Origin: Rhodospirillum rubrum ATCC 11170
GTDB taxonomy: Bacteria; Pseudomonadota; Alphaproteobacteria; Rhodospirillales; Rhodospirillaceae
Direction of reading: 5' to 3'
DNA length: 64,000 bases
Assembly (NCBI RefSeq): GCF_000013085.1
Contig: NC_007643.1
Span: 2,737,501-2,801,500, forward strand
The position numbers and the translations under genes were made by a program. Shown here piece by piece: positions 1 through 9,593 of this stretch. Position 1 is the first letter of the stretch. Every line of letters starts with the position of its first letter. The notes under the pieces are model-generated. The model was given only the letters and a program-made list of their open reading frames with translations, was not told the DNA's origin and ran no database searches.

Positions 1-113
1 ACAGACGCCGGAGCCAAACCAACTCCGAAAGGCTTGAAAAGCCCTGTCTTTCCCTAACCCGTCCAGGTATCCCCGGACCCCGTCAAACCAGTCCGCGGCA
101 CCGCCGCCCGGTT

Positions 114-170
114 CGTCGGGAGGGCGGTTTCTACTCCCGCCCCAGCACCGTTGTCAACACCGCGTTTTTC
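114..170. repeat. Degenerate intergenic repeat, copy A
   Basis: This stretch and 281-330 share an ordered set of words: CGTCGGGAGG, then a GGTTTCTA or GGTTCTAG word, a C-rich spacer, then GTCAAC and CCGC followed by a pyrimidine run. Copy A reads CGTCGGGAGGGCGG at its start and TTGTCAACACCGCG near its end. It looks like a decayed member of a short interspersed family. The family name is unknown to me. Confidence 0.4.
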
Positions 171-280
171 TTTTTTCCACCAGCCCATCCCCCTCTCAGG
201 AGACCGCTAACCCCTTGCGGGATATCGCGTTTTCAGGACCGGCCAAACCCGGAGCCAACTCCCCGAAGCACCACCGGCGC

Positions 281-330
281 CGTCGGGAGGCGGGTTCTAG
301 GCCCCTGGACCCACAACGTCAACCGCTTTC
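281..330. repeat. Degenerate intergenic repeat, copy B
   Basis: This is the second member of the pair with 114-170. It starts CGTCGGGAGGCGGGTTCTAG and ends ACGTCAACCGC plus a pyrimidine run. It has the same orientation and lies about 165 bp downstream of copy A. It is imperfect, so the copies are old or under weak constraint. Confidence 0.4.
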
Positions 331-616
331 TCGCCTTCCCTTGAAAAAAACCGTCAAACAGATCGGACCGGAAGACGCCAAGGGTCGGCCGACTTTCGTC
401 GAACCGTAAAACAAGCCCCAATCCATCGGACAAAAGGTCCACCGGATCGATAGCATAGACGGGGATCAGAAAAAGGGTCCCTGTCGGCCACACACACTCT
501 AAACAGTGCCTGACCTCGGATTTATCAATGTAAGAGCTTCTTAGCCTTATCGCAAGGTTTTTTGGCCGATGCCCGCCCGCCACCTTAAAAGTCCACAGCC
601 TTAAAGGCACCGCGCC

Positions 617-2218
617 TTAAAGATTGGTCGGCTCGCAATACTGACCGGCGCTTTTCAGGCGGGCGCAGAGCGCTTGGGCGCTGGTGCCAGCGGGAAGCGG
701 ACCGGCGGTCAGCCGCTGGAAAACCCCCTTCTTACCAAGGTCGGCGCGCACGATATGGGGCGACAGCCCCGACAGCAGCGCGCCATGGCGCTTTTGCAGG
801 GCCGCCCATCCGGCGCGGGCATCGGCCTCGCTTTTGTAGGAATCGAGGTGAACGCCATTGGCGGCCGAGCGGCCCGCCGCGCTTTTGCCTTTGGCGGTGC
901 GCGAGGACGCCGCCGCCGTCTGGCGCGGCGCCGTCGGACGCGACAGGCCGACGGATTTGCGGATGCCGGCGATCTCGGCCCGGGCTTCGGCCTGGGAGAT
1001 CACCCCGAGATTTTGCAGATGGGCGACCCGGTCCTCGGCCGCCGCGCCATCGGTCGCCGTCGCCGGACGGGCCAGAACCGGGGCGCGCGAGCGCGGGTCG
1101 GCGGGCAACAGGGCCTCAAGGATGGCCAGCCGCTCGGCCGCCATCTGCTCGCCGGTCATCGCCCCGCGTTCCTGGGTGGCGCGCAGCGCCTTGAGGCGGG
1201 TGACCACCTCTTCGGGCGCCGGGGCCGGACGGCCGAGATCGGCGGCCGGTTCGGGGCGGGTCAACGGCAACAGCGCGCCAAGATTGGCGGCGCGGCGCCG
1301 GCCGTATTCCTCCTCGGTGATCAGGGACTCGGCGAGCAAGCGGCGTAACGCGACGAAGCGTCGGGCGATATTGGCGGTTTCCCGGGGATCGAGCAGCCCG
1401 GCCTGGGGAATCGGCGACGCCGGAACGAGGGGAGCGCCCAGGGAGAGCGCCGCGGCCGTCGCCGGACTCGGCGGCGTCACCAGGGAGCGCGGCGCCCCCG
1501 AAGCCGACAAAGGCTCGACCGGATAGGCGGAGGAACTGACGGTTTCGATCACCGGCCCGCCGGCGGCGGCCCCGGCGGCGGGCCCGGCGGAGAGCGGGGC
1601 GACGCTCCCGGCGGGCGAGGAAGTCGTCGTGGTCGTGACCGTGCGCACGGTCACCGTGCGTTTCCCCGAGGTCCGCGGCAGGGGAACCGCTTCCGTGGTC
1701 GGCGGTGGCGCCATCGCCAGCGGCATCGCCGTGGGCGCCGCCGGCGTCATCGGCATCCTGGGCGAGGACAGCTCGGCCGGCAGGCGCGAGGATGCTCCTT
1801 CGGTCGCCGGCAGCATGCCGAGAACTTCCAGATTGGCCGCGGCGATATCGGCGATCGGCTGGGGCGGTTGGCGGAACCAGGTGCCGACGGCGGCCTGCTC
1901 CCGGGGCTTGAGGGCCACCAAGTGACGATAGATGCGCGCCGCCTCGGCCGGACGACCGGTGTTCTGATACAGCAGACCGGCGGCGAGCAAGGCGTAGGGC
2001 TCCTGGGGATTGGCGGCCAGGGCGCGTTCCACATGGGTTTCGGCGCCGGGGTAGTCGCCTTTGGCTAGGGCTGCCAGGGCCAGATCGGTGGACAGCCCCG
2101 CCGCCGGACTCCCCGCCTGGGCGGCGTCCTCCATCTGGCCCCCGGGGCTTTGGCACGCCGCCAGCCCCAGGCACAGCATCCAGAGCGCGGCCAGGCCACG
2201 CAGGGTCGTTCCGTTCAT
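617..2218 (-). CDS. TPR- and SPOR-domain lipoprotein
   Basis: The product is a 533-residue predicted lipoprotein. The ATG at 2218 is chosen because GGAGG stands 7 nt upstream and because the protein then opens with a lipoprotein signal: a hydrophobic run followed by lipobox LAAC with Cys22. Residues about 40-95 look like tetratricopeptide repeats (ALAKGDYPGAETHVERAL and the following helix). A long Pro/Ala/Thr-rich linker with a TVTVRTVTTTTTSS stretch follows. The last ~80 residues resemble a SPOR domain (YKSEADARAGWAALQKR), a fold that binds denuded septal peptidoglycan. The likely site is the outer membrane or periplasm, with a role linked to the cell wall or division. The partner and exact function are unknown. 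It is transcribed away from the CYTH-CHAD gene. Confidence 0.8.
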   Translation of the reverse strand: MNGTTLRGLAALWMLCLGLAACQSPGGQMEDAAQAGSPAAGLSTDLALAALAKGDYPGAETHVERALAANPQEPYALLAAGLLYQNTGRPAEAARIYRHLVALKPREQAAVGTWFRQPPQPIADIAAANLEVLGMLPATEGASSRLPAELSSPRMPMTPAAPTAMPLAMAPPPTTEAVPLPRTSGKRTVTVRTVTTTTTSSPAGSVAPLSAGPAAGAAAGGPVIETVSSSAYPVEPLSASGAPRSLVTPPSPATAAALSLGAPLVPASPIPQAGLLDPRETANIARRFVALRRLLAESLITEEEYGRRRAANLGALLPLTRPEPAADLGRPAPAPEEVVTRLKALRATQERGAMTGEQMAAERLAILEALLPADPRSRAPVLARPATATDGAAAEDRVAHLQNLGVISQAEARAEIAGIRKSVGLSRPTAPRQTAAASSRTAKGKSAAGRSAANGVHLDSYKSEADARAGWAALQKRHGALLSGLSPHIVRADLGKKGVFQRLTAGPLPAGTSAQALCARLKSAGQYCEPTNL

Positions 2219-2471
2219 CCGTCCGCCTCCATCCCGTCGCCCCCCGTCGGGAAAGCCGGGAGTCCGATGATCCATTCCTGGCGCGGATCACACCATGGAG
2301 ACCTTAAGAAAAACCGAATCCGCGCCGGCCCACCCGATCCCGCGTCGATAAAAGGCGCGACCGCGGCGGGAAAACCGGGCGGAGACTTGCCTTTTCCCTC
2401 CGGTCTGGCATCTCATGGACGGGCGATAGCCGTTCTAGGCAAGGCGTTTTGGGCAAGACGAAGGGGACCTC

Positions 2472-4103
2472 ATGGCCAATATGGAAACGGAACTCAAGTT
2501 GAGCTGTCCGGCCGAACGGATCGGCGAAGTTCTCGACCATCCGGTGATGCGCTCGCCCGGCGGCCGCAAGCCGGTTTCCCGCCATCAGATCAGCACCTAT
2601 TACGATACCGCCGATAACGCCCTGGCCAAGGCCGGGCTGTCGCTGCGCCTGCGCTCGGCCGGACGCCAGCATTGGCAGACGGTCAAGACCAAGGGCAGCG
2701 AGCGCGGCGGGCTGCACGCCCGGGGGGAATGGGAAGCCCGGGTCGCCACCCCCCTTCCCGATATCACCCTTCTCGAACACTGGGGGCTGGCCGAGGACTT
2801 CGCCGCCCTTATCGGCGAGCAGCCGCTTTTCCCGCGCGTGGTCACCGATATCCGCCGCGCCACCCGACGGGTGACGACACCGACCGGCGTCGTTGAAATC
2901 GCCGTGGACCGTGGCGAGGTCCGCGCCGAGGAGGCCAGCGAGCCGATCGCCGAGATCGAACTGGAACTGATCGAGGGCGAGGTCGGCGCCCTTTATGATC
3001 TGGCCCTGCGGCTGGCCGAAACCCTGCCTTTGGCTTTGGGGTCGGAGTCCAAGGCGGCGCGCGGCTTCCGCCTGCTTGGCCTGGGCGAGCCGCCGCAGGC
3101 GGCGCGCGCCGAGGCCATCCCGCTGGACGGCGCCATGCCGGCCGAAGAGGCCTTCTGGCATATCGGCCGCTCCTGCCTGGATCACGTGGCGGCCAATGCC
3201 CCGGCGCTGATCGCCGCCAGCGATGACGATGCCGTCCATCAGATGCGCATCGGCATCCGCCGCCTGCGTTCGGCGATGACCACCTTCAAGGCGATGATCG
3301 CCGGCGAGGATACCGAGGCGGTGAAAGAAGATCTGCGCTGGTTGATGGGGCTGCTGGCCCCGGCCCGGGATTCCGAGGTTTTCCTGGCCGAGAGTCTGGC
3401 CCCGCTCGCCGCCGCGGCGTTGGCGCAGTCCAAGACGACGGCACGGCCGCCCGTCGAATCCTCCCCTTCGGCCCAAGGGGAACGCCCGCCGGTGCCCGAG
3501 GACGGCGCCGGCGCCCCCGGGTGGGCGGGCTTGCGCGATCACTTCGAAACGGAAAGCCTGGCCCACCAGCGCGCCGCCCGCGAGGCGGTGGCCAGCCCGC
3601 GCTTCGCCTTGCTGGTGCTGCGCGCCACCCGCTGGCTTGACGGCGGCGACTGGCGCGGCGCCGACGAGCGCTCGGTCGCCCGGACGACGCCCCTGGGCAA
3701 GGCCGCCGCCGCCGTTCTGCGCAAGCGCCATAAGGCCCTGCGCCGCGCCGGCCGCGACTTTGAAGACCTCAGCCCCGAGGCCCGCCACGCCCTGCGCGTT
3801 CATATCAAGAAACTGCGCTACGCCCTGGAATTCCTCTCCGACCTTTATCCCGAAAAGCCGACACGGGCGACGTTGCGCGTGCTCAAGGAAGCCCAGGAGA
3901 TTTTGGGGACCGCCCACGATATCGTCGTCGCCCGCGAAAAACTGCGCCGCGCCGCCGCCAGCGCCGGCCCCGGCCACCCTGATCTGGCCTTTACCGCCGG
4001 CTGGGCGGCGGCTTTGAACGAGGATCGCCAAGCCACCCTGGAAACCGCCGGACGCAAGGCCTGGGAGGCGGTGAAGGCCATGGACAAGGTTTGGAAAAGC
4101 TAG
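2472..4103 (+). CDS. CYTH and CHAD domain protein (inorganic triphosphatase-like)
   Basis: The product is a 543-residue cytosolic protein. Residues 1 to about 200 form a CYTH domain with the ExExK signature (METELKLS) and alternating acidic and basic strands, typical of triphosphate-hydrolysing tunnel enzymes of the YgiF type. Residues about 225-540 form a CHAD domain, a helical histidine-rich module known to bind polyphosphate; HQMRIGIRRLRSAM and LRVHIKKLRYALEFL are its hallmark helices. A Pro-rich insert (residues about 325-345) interrupts CHAD. The start is supported by AAGGGG upstream. The likely role is triphosphate hydrolysis linked to polyphosphate granules, inferred from the family. 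The stop codon lies in a palindrome shared with the convergent gene. Confidence 0.88.
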   Translation: MANMETELKLSCPAERIGEVLDHPVMRSPGGRKPVSRHQISTYYDTADNALAKAGLSLRLRSAGRQHWQTVKTKGSERGGLHARGEWEARVATPLPDITLLEHWGLAEDFAALIGEQPLFPRVVTDIRRATRRVTTPTGVVEIAVDRGEVRAEEASEPIAEIELELIEGEVGALYDLALRLAETLPLALGSESKAARGFRLLGLGEPPQAARAEAIPLDGAMPAEEAFWHIGRSCLDHVAANAPALIAASDDDAVHQMRIGIRRLRSAMTTFKAMIAGEDTEAVKEDLRWLMGLLAPARDSEVFLAESLAPLAAAALAQSKTTARPPVESSPSAQGERPPVPEDGAGAPGWAGLRDHFETESLAHQRAAREAVASPRFALLVLRATRWLDGGDWRGADERSVARTTPLGKAAAAVLRKRHKALRRAGRDFEDLSPEARHALRVHIKKLRYALEFLSDLYPEKPTRATLRVLKEAQEILGTAHDIVVAREKLRRAAASAGPGHPDLAFTAGWAAALNEDRQATLETAGRKAWEAVKAMDKVWKS

Positions 4104-4143
4104 GGCGATGCGCGGGGACGAGGATTCCCGCAGATCGCCCTAG
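4100..4143. terminator. CTAG-ended palindrome between convergent genes
   Basis: The arms CTAGGGCGAT (4100-4109) and ATCGCCCTAG (4134-4143) are perfect 10-bp complements, with a further CGGG/CCCG pairing inside. The outer CTAG on each side contains the TAG stop of the gene entering from that side: 4101-4103 for the CYTH-CHAD gene and 4142-4140 for the DUF4169 gene. No T-run follows, so it is probably a bidirectional 3'-end hairpin rather than a classic intrinsic terminator. Confidence 0.65.
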
Positions 4144-4367
4144 TCGGGCCCGTCGTCCCCCTCCTCCGGCCCGCCGCCCGCGCCCTCTTCCGGCCTTTGG
4201 CGCTGATGCCCCTCGAGCACCTTGCCGGCGCGCTCGCGCTCCAGGGTGGTGGCCTGACGTTCGGCCTTGGGGCGGCCGAAGCGGGCGCGGTTGGCTTCGG
4301 CCTCGCGCCCCCGCTCCTCGCGGACCCGGCGTTTCCGGGCCTGTCGCAGGTTGATCACCTCGGCCAT
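4140..4367 (-). CDS. Small DUF4169-family protein
   Basis: The product is a 75-residue, highly charged basic and acidic protein that opens MAEVINLRQARKRRVREE. This matches my recollection of the DUF4169 family, short alphaproteobacterial proteins of unknown function with an N-terminal NLRxxRKRR motif and an AxRxRFGRxKAER segment. The start at 4367 is preferred over an ATG six codons upstream because AAGGAG is well placed before it. The C-terminal ~20 residues (Glu/Gly/Asp-rich tail) are longer than usual for the family. No transmembrane or signal segment is seen. Function is unknown. Confidence 0.7.
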   Translation of the reverse strand: MAEVINLRQARKRRVREERGREAEANRARFGRPKAERQATTLERERAGKVLEGHQRQRPEEGAGGGPEEGDDGPD

Positions 4368-4794
4368 CGCCTTCTCCTTGATCATGGCGCCGCTCTCCGG
4401 TTCCGCGGGGACGGCGGCCTTTGACGGTAACCCCGCCCGCCAAGACCGCAAGCGGCAGGGGAAAATCCGCTTCCCGCCCACCGCCTTAGGATCTTGATCG
4501 GGGAGCGAATCGTTGTCGCGATCGGCTGCGGATCGCTCGGGGATTGGCTCTAGGACCTTGCTATCGGCCACTTTCGCCAGGGTTGACGGGTACAAAAATG
4601 TCTCCGATAGTGGTAGCCGCTTTGGAGCTTGCCGGAAAGACCTTCCGGCGGGGATCTTGAGCACCGGATGGGGATCTCCCCCCTTTGATCCAGCCGAGCC
4701 GGGCGGCGCCTTCCCGGAACAGACATAGTCACGATCAAGGACATTCGTCCCGGCCGCGCCCGTCCAAGGGCCGGTCCATACTCTGGAGGACAGC
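4368..4794. other. Intergenic region upstream of the peptide-transport operon
   Basis: No gene is supported here. The region should hold the promoters of the DUF4169 gene (leftward) and dppA (rightward). It contains a perfect 7-5-7 hairpin, GCCGGAA-N5-TTCCGGC (4631-4649), and a possible sigma-70-like promoter, both upstream of dppA. Confidence 0.5.
4583..4611 (+). promoter_or_regulatory. Possible sigma-70-type promoter for dppABCDF
   Basis: TTGACG (4583-4588) and GATAGT (4606-4611) are separated by 17 bp, a suitable spacing. This would give a leader of about 180 nt containing the 4631-4649 hairpin. The -10 match is only moderate, so this is tentative. Confidence 0.3.
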
Positions 4795-6384
4795 ATGCGC
4801 AAAATAGTGATTGGCGCGGCTTCGGCCGTTATCCTCGCCATGGCGGCGAGCGGGGCCCAGGCCAAGACGCTGGTCTATTGCTCGGAAGGCAGCCCCGAGG
4901 GCTTCAATCCGGCTTTTTACACCACCGGCACGACCTTCGACGCCACCAGCAAGAACATTTTCGACAAGCTCGTTCTTTTCAAGCGCGGCACCACGGAGAT
5001 CGAACCCGGTCTGGCCGAGAGCTGGGAGGTTTCGCCCGACGGCAAGACCTATACCTTCCACCTGCGCAAGGGCGTGACCTTCCACGACAGCGACATCTTC
5101 AAGCCGACGCGGCAATTCAACGCCGATGACGTGATCTGGAGCTTCGAGCGTCAGTTGAAGAAGGATCACCCCTATCACGCGGTTTCCGGCGGCACCTACG
5201 ACTACTTCGAAGGCATGTCGATGAACACCCTTCTCGAAAAGATCGAGAAGGTCGACGATTATACGGTGGTCTTCCACCTGAGCCGCCCCGAAGCGCCGAT
5301 GCTGGCCAATCTGGCCATGGACTTCGCCTCGATCTTCTCGGCCGAATACGCCGATAAGATGATGAAGGCCGGAACCCCGGAAGTCGTTGACCAGAAGCCG
5401 ATCGGCACCGGTCCCTTCATGTTCCGCGGTTACCAGAAGGACGCCCAGATCCGCTACGAGGCCAATCCGACCTATTGGCAGGGCAAGGCCGCCATCGACC
5501 GCCTGGTTTTCGTCATCACCCCCGACGCCAGCGTGCGCTACGCCAAGCTGAAGGCCGGCGAATGCCATGTGATGCCCTATCCCAATCCGGCCGACCTGGA
5601 AGCCATGAAGACCGACAAGGCGGTCAACCTGATGCACCAGGAAGGCCTGAACGTCGGCTATCTGGCCTATAACGTCGAGAAGAAGCCCTTCGACGACGTG
5701 CGCGTGCGCAAGGCCCTCAATCTGGCGATCGACAAGAAGGCGATCATCGACGCCGTTTATCAGGGCGCCGGCACCGCCGCCACCAACCCGATCCCGCCGA
5801 CGATCTGGTCCTACAACAAGGCCGTCAAGGACGACGCCTTCGATCCGGCCGCCGCCAAGAAGCTGCTGGCCGAAGCCGGGGTGAAGGATCTCAAGACCAC
5901 CATCTGGGCAATGCCCGTCCAGCGCCCCTACAACCCCAATGCCCGCCGCATGGCCGAAATCCTTCAGGCCAACTGGAAGGCCGTGGGCGTGGATGCCGAA
6001 ATCACCTCCTACGAATGGGGCGAATACCTCAAGCGCGCCAAGGCCGGCGAGCATGAGACGGCGCTGTTTGGCTGGACCGGCGACAATGGCGATCCCGATA
6101 ATTTCCTGGCGGTTCTGCTGGGCTGCGACGCCATCCCCGGCAACAACTATGCGCGCTGGTGCGACAAGTCCTTTGAAAACCTGATCCAGAAGGCCAAGAT
6201 CGCCACCAGCCAGGAAGAGCGGGTGAAGCTCTACGAAGAGGCTCAGGTCATCTTCAAGGAGCAGGCCCCCTGGGCGACGATCGCGCATTCGGTGGTCTAC
6301 GAGCCGATTCGCAAGGAAGTTATCGACTATAAGATAGATCCGCTTGGCGGACATATCTTCTACGGCGTCGACCTCAAGAAATAG
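4795..6384 (+). CDS. dppA: Peptide ABC transporter substrate-binding protein (DppA-like)
   Basis: The product is a 529-residue periplasmic solute-binding protein of the SBP_bac_5 (DppA/OppA) family. It has a clear Sec signal peptide (KIVIGAASAVILAMAASG, cleavage after AQA), then family-typical segments: the EGFNPAFYTTGTTFDAT N-terminus, LAESWEVSPDGKTYTFHLRKG, and a binding-lobe region with PYNPNARRMAEILQANWKAVG. Length is normal for the family. It is the first gene of a five-gene run in the order A-B-C-D-F. The likely role is capture of di- or oligopeptides (or haem/5-aminolevulinate, which DppA proteins can also bind) for the permease encoded downstream. A terminator-like hairpin follows the gene and may keep its expression above that of the membrane parts. 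Confidence 0.9.
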   Translation: MRKIVIGAASAVILAMAASGAQAKTLVYCSEGSPEGFNPAFYTTGTTFDATSKNIFDKLVLFKRGTTEIEPGLAESWEVSPDGKTYTFHLRKGVTFHDSDIFKPTRQFNADDVIWSFERQLKKDHPYHAVSGGTYDYFEGMSMNTLLEKIEKVDDYTVVFHLSRPEAPMLANLAMDFASIFSAEYADKMMKAGTPEVVDQKPIGTGPFMFRGYQKDAQIRYEANPTYWQGKAAIDRLVFVITPDASVRYAKLKAGECHVMPYPNPADLEAMKTDKAVNLMHQEGLNVGYLAYNVEKKPFDDVRVRKALNLAIDKKAIIDAVYQGAGTAATNPIPPTIWSYNKAVKDDAFDPAAAKKLLAEAGVKDLKTTIWAMPVQRPYNPNARRMAEILQANWKAVGVDAEITSYEWGEYLKRAKAGEHETALFGWTGDNGDPDNFLAVLLGCDAIPGNNYARWCDKSFENLIQKAKIATSQEERVKLYEEAQVIFKEQAPWATIAHSVVYEPIRKEVIDYKIDPLGGHIFYGVDLKK

Positions 6385-6398
6385 CCGACAAAGCCGGC

Positions 6399-6428
6399 GG
6401 GGGAAGGCGATGCCTTCCCCCGTTTTTC
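6399..6428 (+). terminator. Intrinsic terminator or attenuator between dppA and dppB
   Basis: GGGGGAAGGC (6399-6408), a GAT loop, and GCCTTCCCCC (6412-6421) form a perfect 10-bp stem followed by GTTTTTC. It lies 15 nt after the dppA stop and within the operon. It probably stops part of the transcripts and protects the dppA 3' end, giving more binding protein than permease. Confidence 0.85.
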
Positions 6429-6560
6429 ATTGTGCGGCGCGGGGCGGACACTCGCTCCTTCTGCGGTAGCCGACGGATTCCAAGGTTTGCATTTCCCATA
6501 CGGACGTGTATTGTCCGGCGCTTTCCTGGCCCCGCAACAGCGCGAAGAGCGCGAGACACC

Positions 6561-7571
6561 ATGATTTCGTTCATTCTCAGACGGGTCGTGCTGATCATCC
6601 CGGCCTTCATCGGGGTGACCTTGCTGGCCTTCGCCTTGATCCACCTGATCCCCGGCGACCCCATTTTGGTCATGGCCGGCGAACGCGGGGTAAGCCCCGC
6701 GCGCCATGCCATGCTGATGACCCAACTCGGCCTCGACCGGCCGTTGTGGGAGCAGTATCTGACCTATCTGGGGAAGGCGCTGCAGGGCGACCTTGGTAAC
6801 TCCATCGTCACCCGCCAGCCGGTCATCGAAGAATTCAAGACGCTGTTCCCGGCGACCATCGAGCTTGGCGTCTTCGCCATGGTCTTCGCCGTGCTGATCG
6901 GCATCCCGGCGGGCATGTTGGCGGCGGTCAAACGCGGCACCAGCCTCGATCACGGGGTGATGGTCGTCAGCCTGACGGGCTATTCCATGCCGATTTTCTG
7001 GTGGGGCCTGCTGCTGATTATGCTGGTTTCGGGCATCCTCGGCTGGACGCCGGTCTCCGGGCGCATCGATTCCATCATGTGGATCGACACCGTCACCGGC
7101 TTCATGCTGATCGACAGCCTGCTGTCGGACGAACCCGGCGCCTTCCTGTCGGCTGTTCACCATCTGATCTTGCCCGCCATCGTCGTCGGCACCATCCCCT
7201 TGGCGGTGATCGCCCGCATGACGCGGTCGGCCATGCTCGAGGTCCTGCGCGAGGATTATGTCCGCACCGCGCGGGCCAAGGGGGTCAGCCCCGGCCGGGT
7301 GGTGATGGTCCACGCCCTGCGCAACGCCCTGATCCCGGTGATCACCGTCATCGGCCTGCAGACGGGCGTTCTGCTGGCCGGCGCCATCCTGACCGAGACG
7401 ATCTTCGCTTGGCCCGGGGTTGGCAAATGGCTGGTCGACAGCATCAACCGCCGTGATTATCCGGCGGTTCAGGGCGGCATCTTGCTGATCTCCACCGTGG
7501 TCATTCTGGTCAACCTGCTGGTCGATGTGCTGTATGGCGTCATCAACCCGCGCATCCGCCATCGACGGTAA
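6561..7571 (+). CDS. dppB: Peptide ABC transporter permease (DppB-like)
   Basis: The product is a 336-residue inner-membrane permease. The ATG at 6561 is chosen over an upstream in-frame ATG because the protein then begins MISFILRRVVLIIPAFIGVT, the usual DppB start with a first transmembrane helix. The DppB-type N-terminal motif LIHLIPGDPI is present, followed by several hydrophobic helices. The EAA loop that docks on the ATPases is ARAKGVSPGRVVMVHALRNA (about residues 235-255). It pairs with the DppC subunit to form the channel. A small non-canonical gap after the dppA hairpin suggests read-through transcription from dppA. Confidence 0.9.
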   Translation: MISFILRRVVLIIPAFIGVTLLAFALIHLIPGDPILVMAGERGVSPARHAMLMTQLGLDRPLWEQYLTYLGKALQGDLGNSIVTRQPVIEEFKTLFPATIELGVFAMVFAVLIGIPAGMLAAVKRGTSLDHGVMVVSLTGYSMPIFWWGLLLIMLVSGILGWTPVSGRIDSIMWIDTVTGFMLIDSLLSDEPGAFLSAVHHLILPAIVVGTIPLAVIARMTRSAMLEVLREDYVRTARAKGVSPGRVVMVHALRNALIPVITVIGLQTGVLLAGAILTETIFAWPGVGKWLVDSINRRDYPAVQGGILLISTVVILVNLLVDVLYGVINPRIRHRR

Positions 7572-7576
7572 TCAAG

Positions 7577-8554
7577 ATGACTCTCACCCCTTCCGAACCC
7601 AAGACCGGCCCCAAGACGGCGGGGGGCGCGCTCGACGCTCCCGGCCAGGAGGCCGCCGTCGCCCTGCGGGCCGAAGCGGCGCTCGCCCTCAAGCCGCCCC
7701 ATCCGCTGGCCGAGTTCTGGCATTACTTCAGCGAAAACAAGGGCGCGGTCGCCGGGCTGATCTTCATCGTCGTCATTGTCATCGTCGCCCTCTTCGCCCC
7801 CCAGGTCGCCCCCCACCATCCCTATGAGATGAACGTGCCGATGGCCAAGATGCCGCCGGCCTGGCTCGAGGGCGGTCAGTGGTCCTATCTGCTGGGCACC
7901 GACGCCCTGGGCCGCGACATCCTGTCGCGCATCATTTTCGGCGCCCGGCTGTCGCTGATGGTCGGCGCCGTGGTGGTGACGCTGTCGCTGGTCGCCGGCG
8001 TCGGCCTTGGCCTGCTGGCGGGCTTCCTGCGCGGCTGGGTCGATATCGTCATCATGCGGCTGATGGACATCATCTTGTCGGTGCCCAGCCTGCTGCTGGC
8101 CATCGCCATCGTCGCCATTCTCGGCCCCGGCCTGGAAAACGCCATGGCGGCCATCGCCGTCGTCGTCCTGCCCCATTACACCCGGCTGACCCGGGCCGCC
8201 GTGATGACCGAGGCGACCAAGGATTACGTCACCGCCTCGCGGGTGGCCGGCGCGTCGAAGGGCCGGCTGATGGTCAAGACCATTCTGCCCAATACCCTGG
8301 CGCCGTTGATCGTTCAGGCGACCCTTGGCTTTTCCACGGCGATCCTCGACGCGGCGGCGCTTGGCTTCCTCGGGCTTGGCGCCCGTCCGCCGCGACCGGA
8401 ATGGGGAACCATGCTGTCGGAAGCGCGCGAATTCGTGCTCAGCCACTGGTGGATCGTTACCTTCCCCGGGCTTGCCATCCTGTTCACGGTGCTGGCCTTC
8501 AATCTGATGGGCGACGGCCTGCGCGATGCCCTCGATCCCCGCATGAAGCGGTGA
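7577..8554 (+). CDS. dppC: Peptide ABC transporter permease (DppC-like)
   Basis: The product is a 325-residue inner-membrane permease and the second channel subunit. The N-terminus has a soluble stretch and the OppC-type signature [19 protein letters not shown] before the first helix, then the conserved HPYEMNV and [21 protein letters not shown] segments. The EAA loop is [20 protein letters not shown]. It follows dppB after 5 nt and is followed by dppD after 10 nt, so the genes are co-transcribed. Length is normal for the family, though the Ala-rich first 35 residues are longer than in many relatives. Confidence 0.9.
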   Translation: MTLTPSEPKTGPKTAGGALDAPGQEAAVALRAEAALALKPPHPLAEFWHYFSENKGAVAGLIFIVVIVIVALFAPQVAPHHPYEMNVPMAKMPPAWLEGGQWSYLLGTDALGRDILSRIIFGARLSLMVGAVVVTLSLVAGVGLGLLAGFLRGWVDIVIMRLMDIILSVPSLLLAIAIVAILGPGLENAMAAIAVVVLPHYTRLTRAAVMTEATKDYVTASRVAGASKGRLMVKTILPNTLAPLIVQATLGFSTAILDAAALGFLGLGARPPRPEWGTMLSEAREFVLSHWWIVTFPGLAILFTVLAFNLMGDGLRDALDPRMKR

Positions 8555-8564
8555 GAGTCCTGCC

Positions 8565-9589
<1,025 letters not shown>

Positions 9590-9593
<4 letters not shown>

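Larger units (their letters stand above)
1..616. other. Non-coding leader of the window
   Basis: No convincing gene is visible in this stretch. Possible reading frames on both strands lack a ribosome binding site and any recognisable domain. The region is less GC-rich than its neighbours in places (poly-T and poly-A runs near 163-178 and 343-350). It holds two decayed copies of a repeat, listed separately. The 3' end of the SPOR lipoprotein gene lies at its right border. Confidence 0.5.

Noticed and set aside
233-610. A 125-codon open frame on the minus strand.
   Set aside because: It has no ribosome binding site, no conserved features, and overlaps a repeat copy. It is treated as non-coding.
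4735-6354. A 539-codon open frame opposite dppA.
   Set aside because: The dppA frame has a signal peptide and family motifs throughout; the antisense frame has none.
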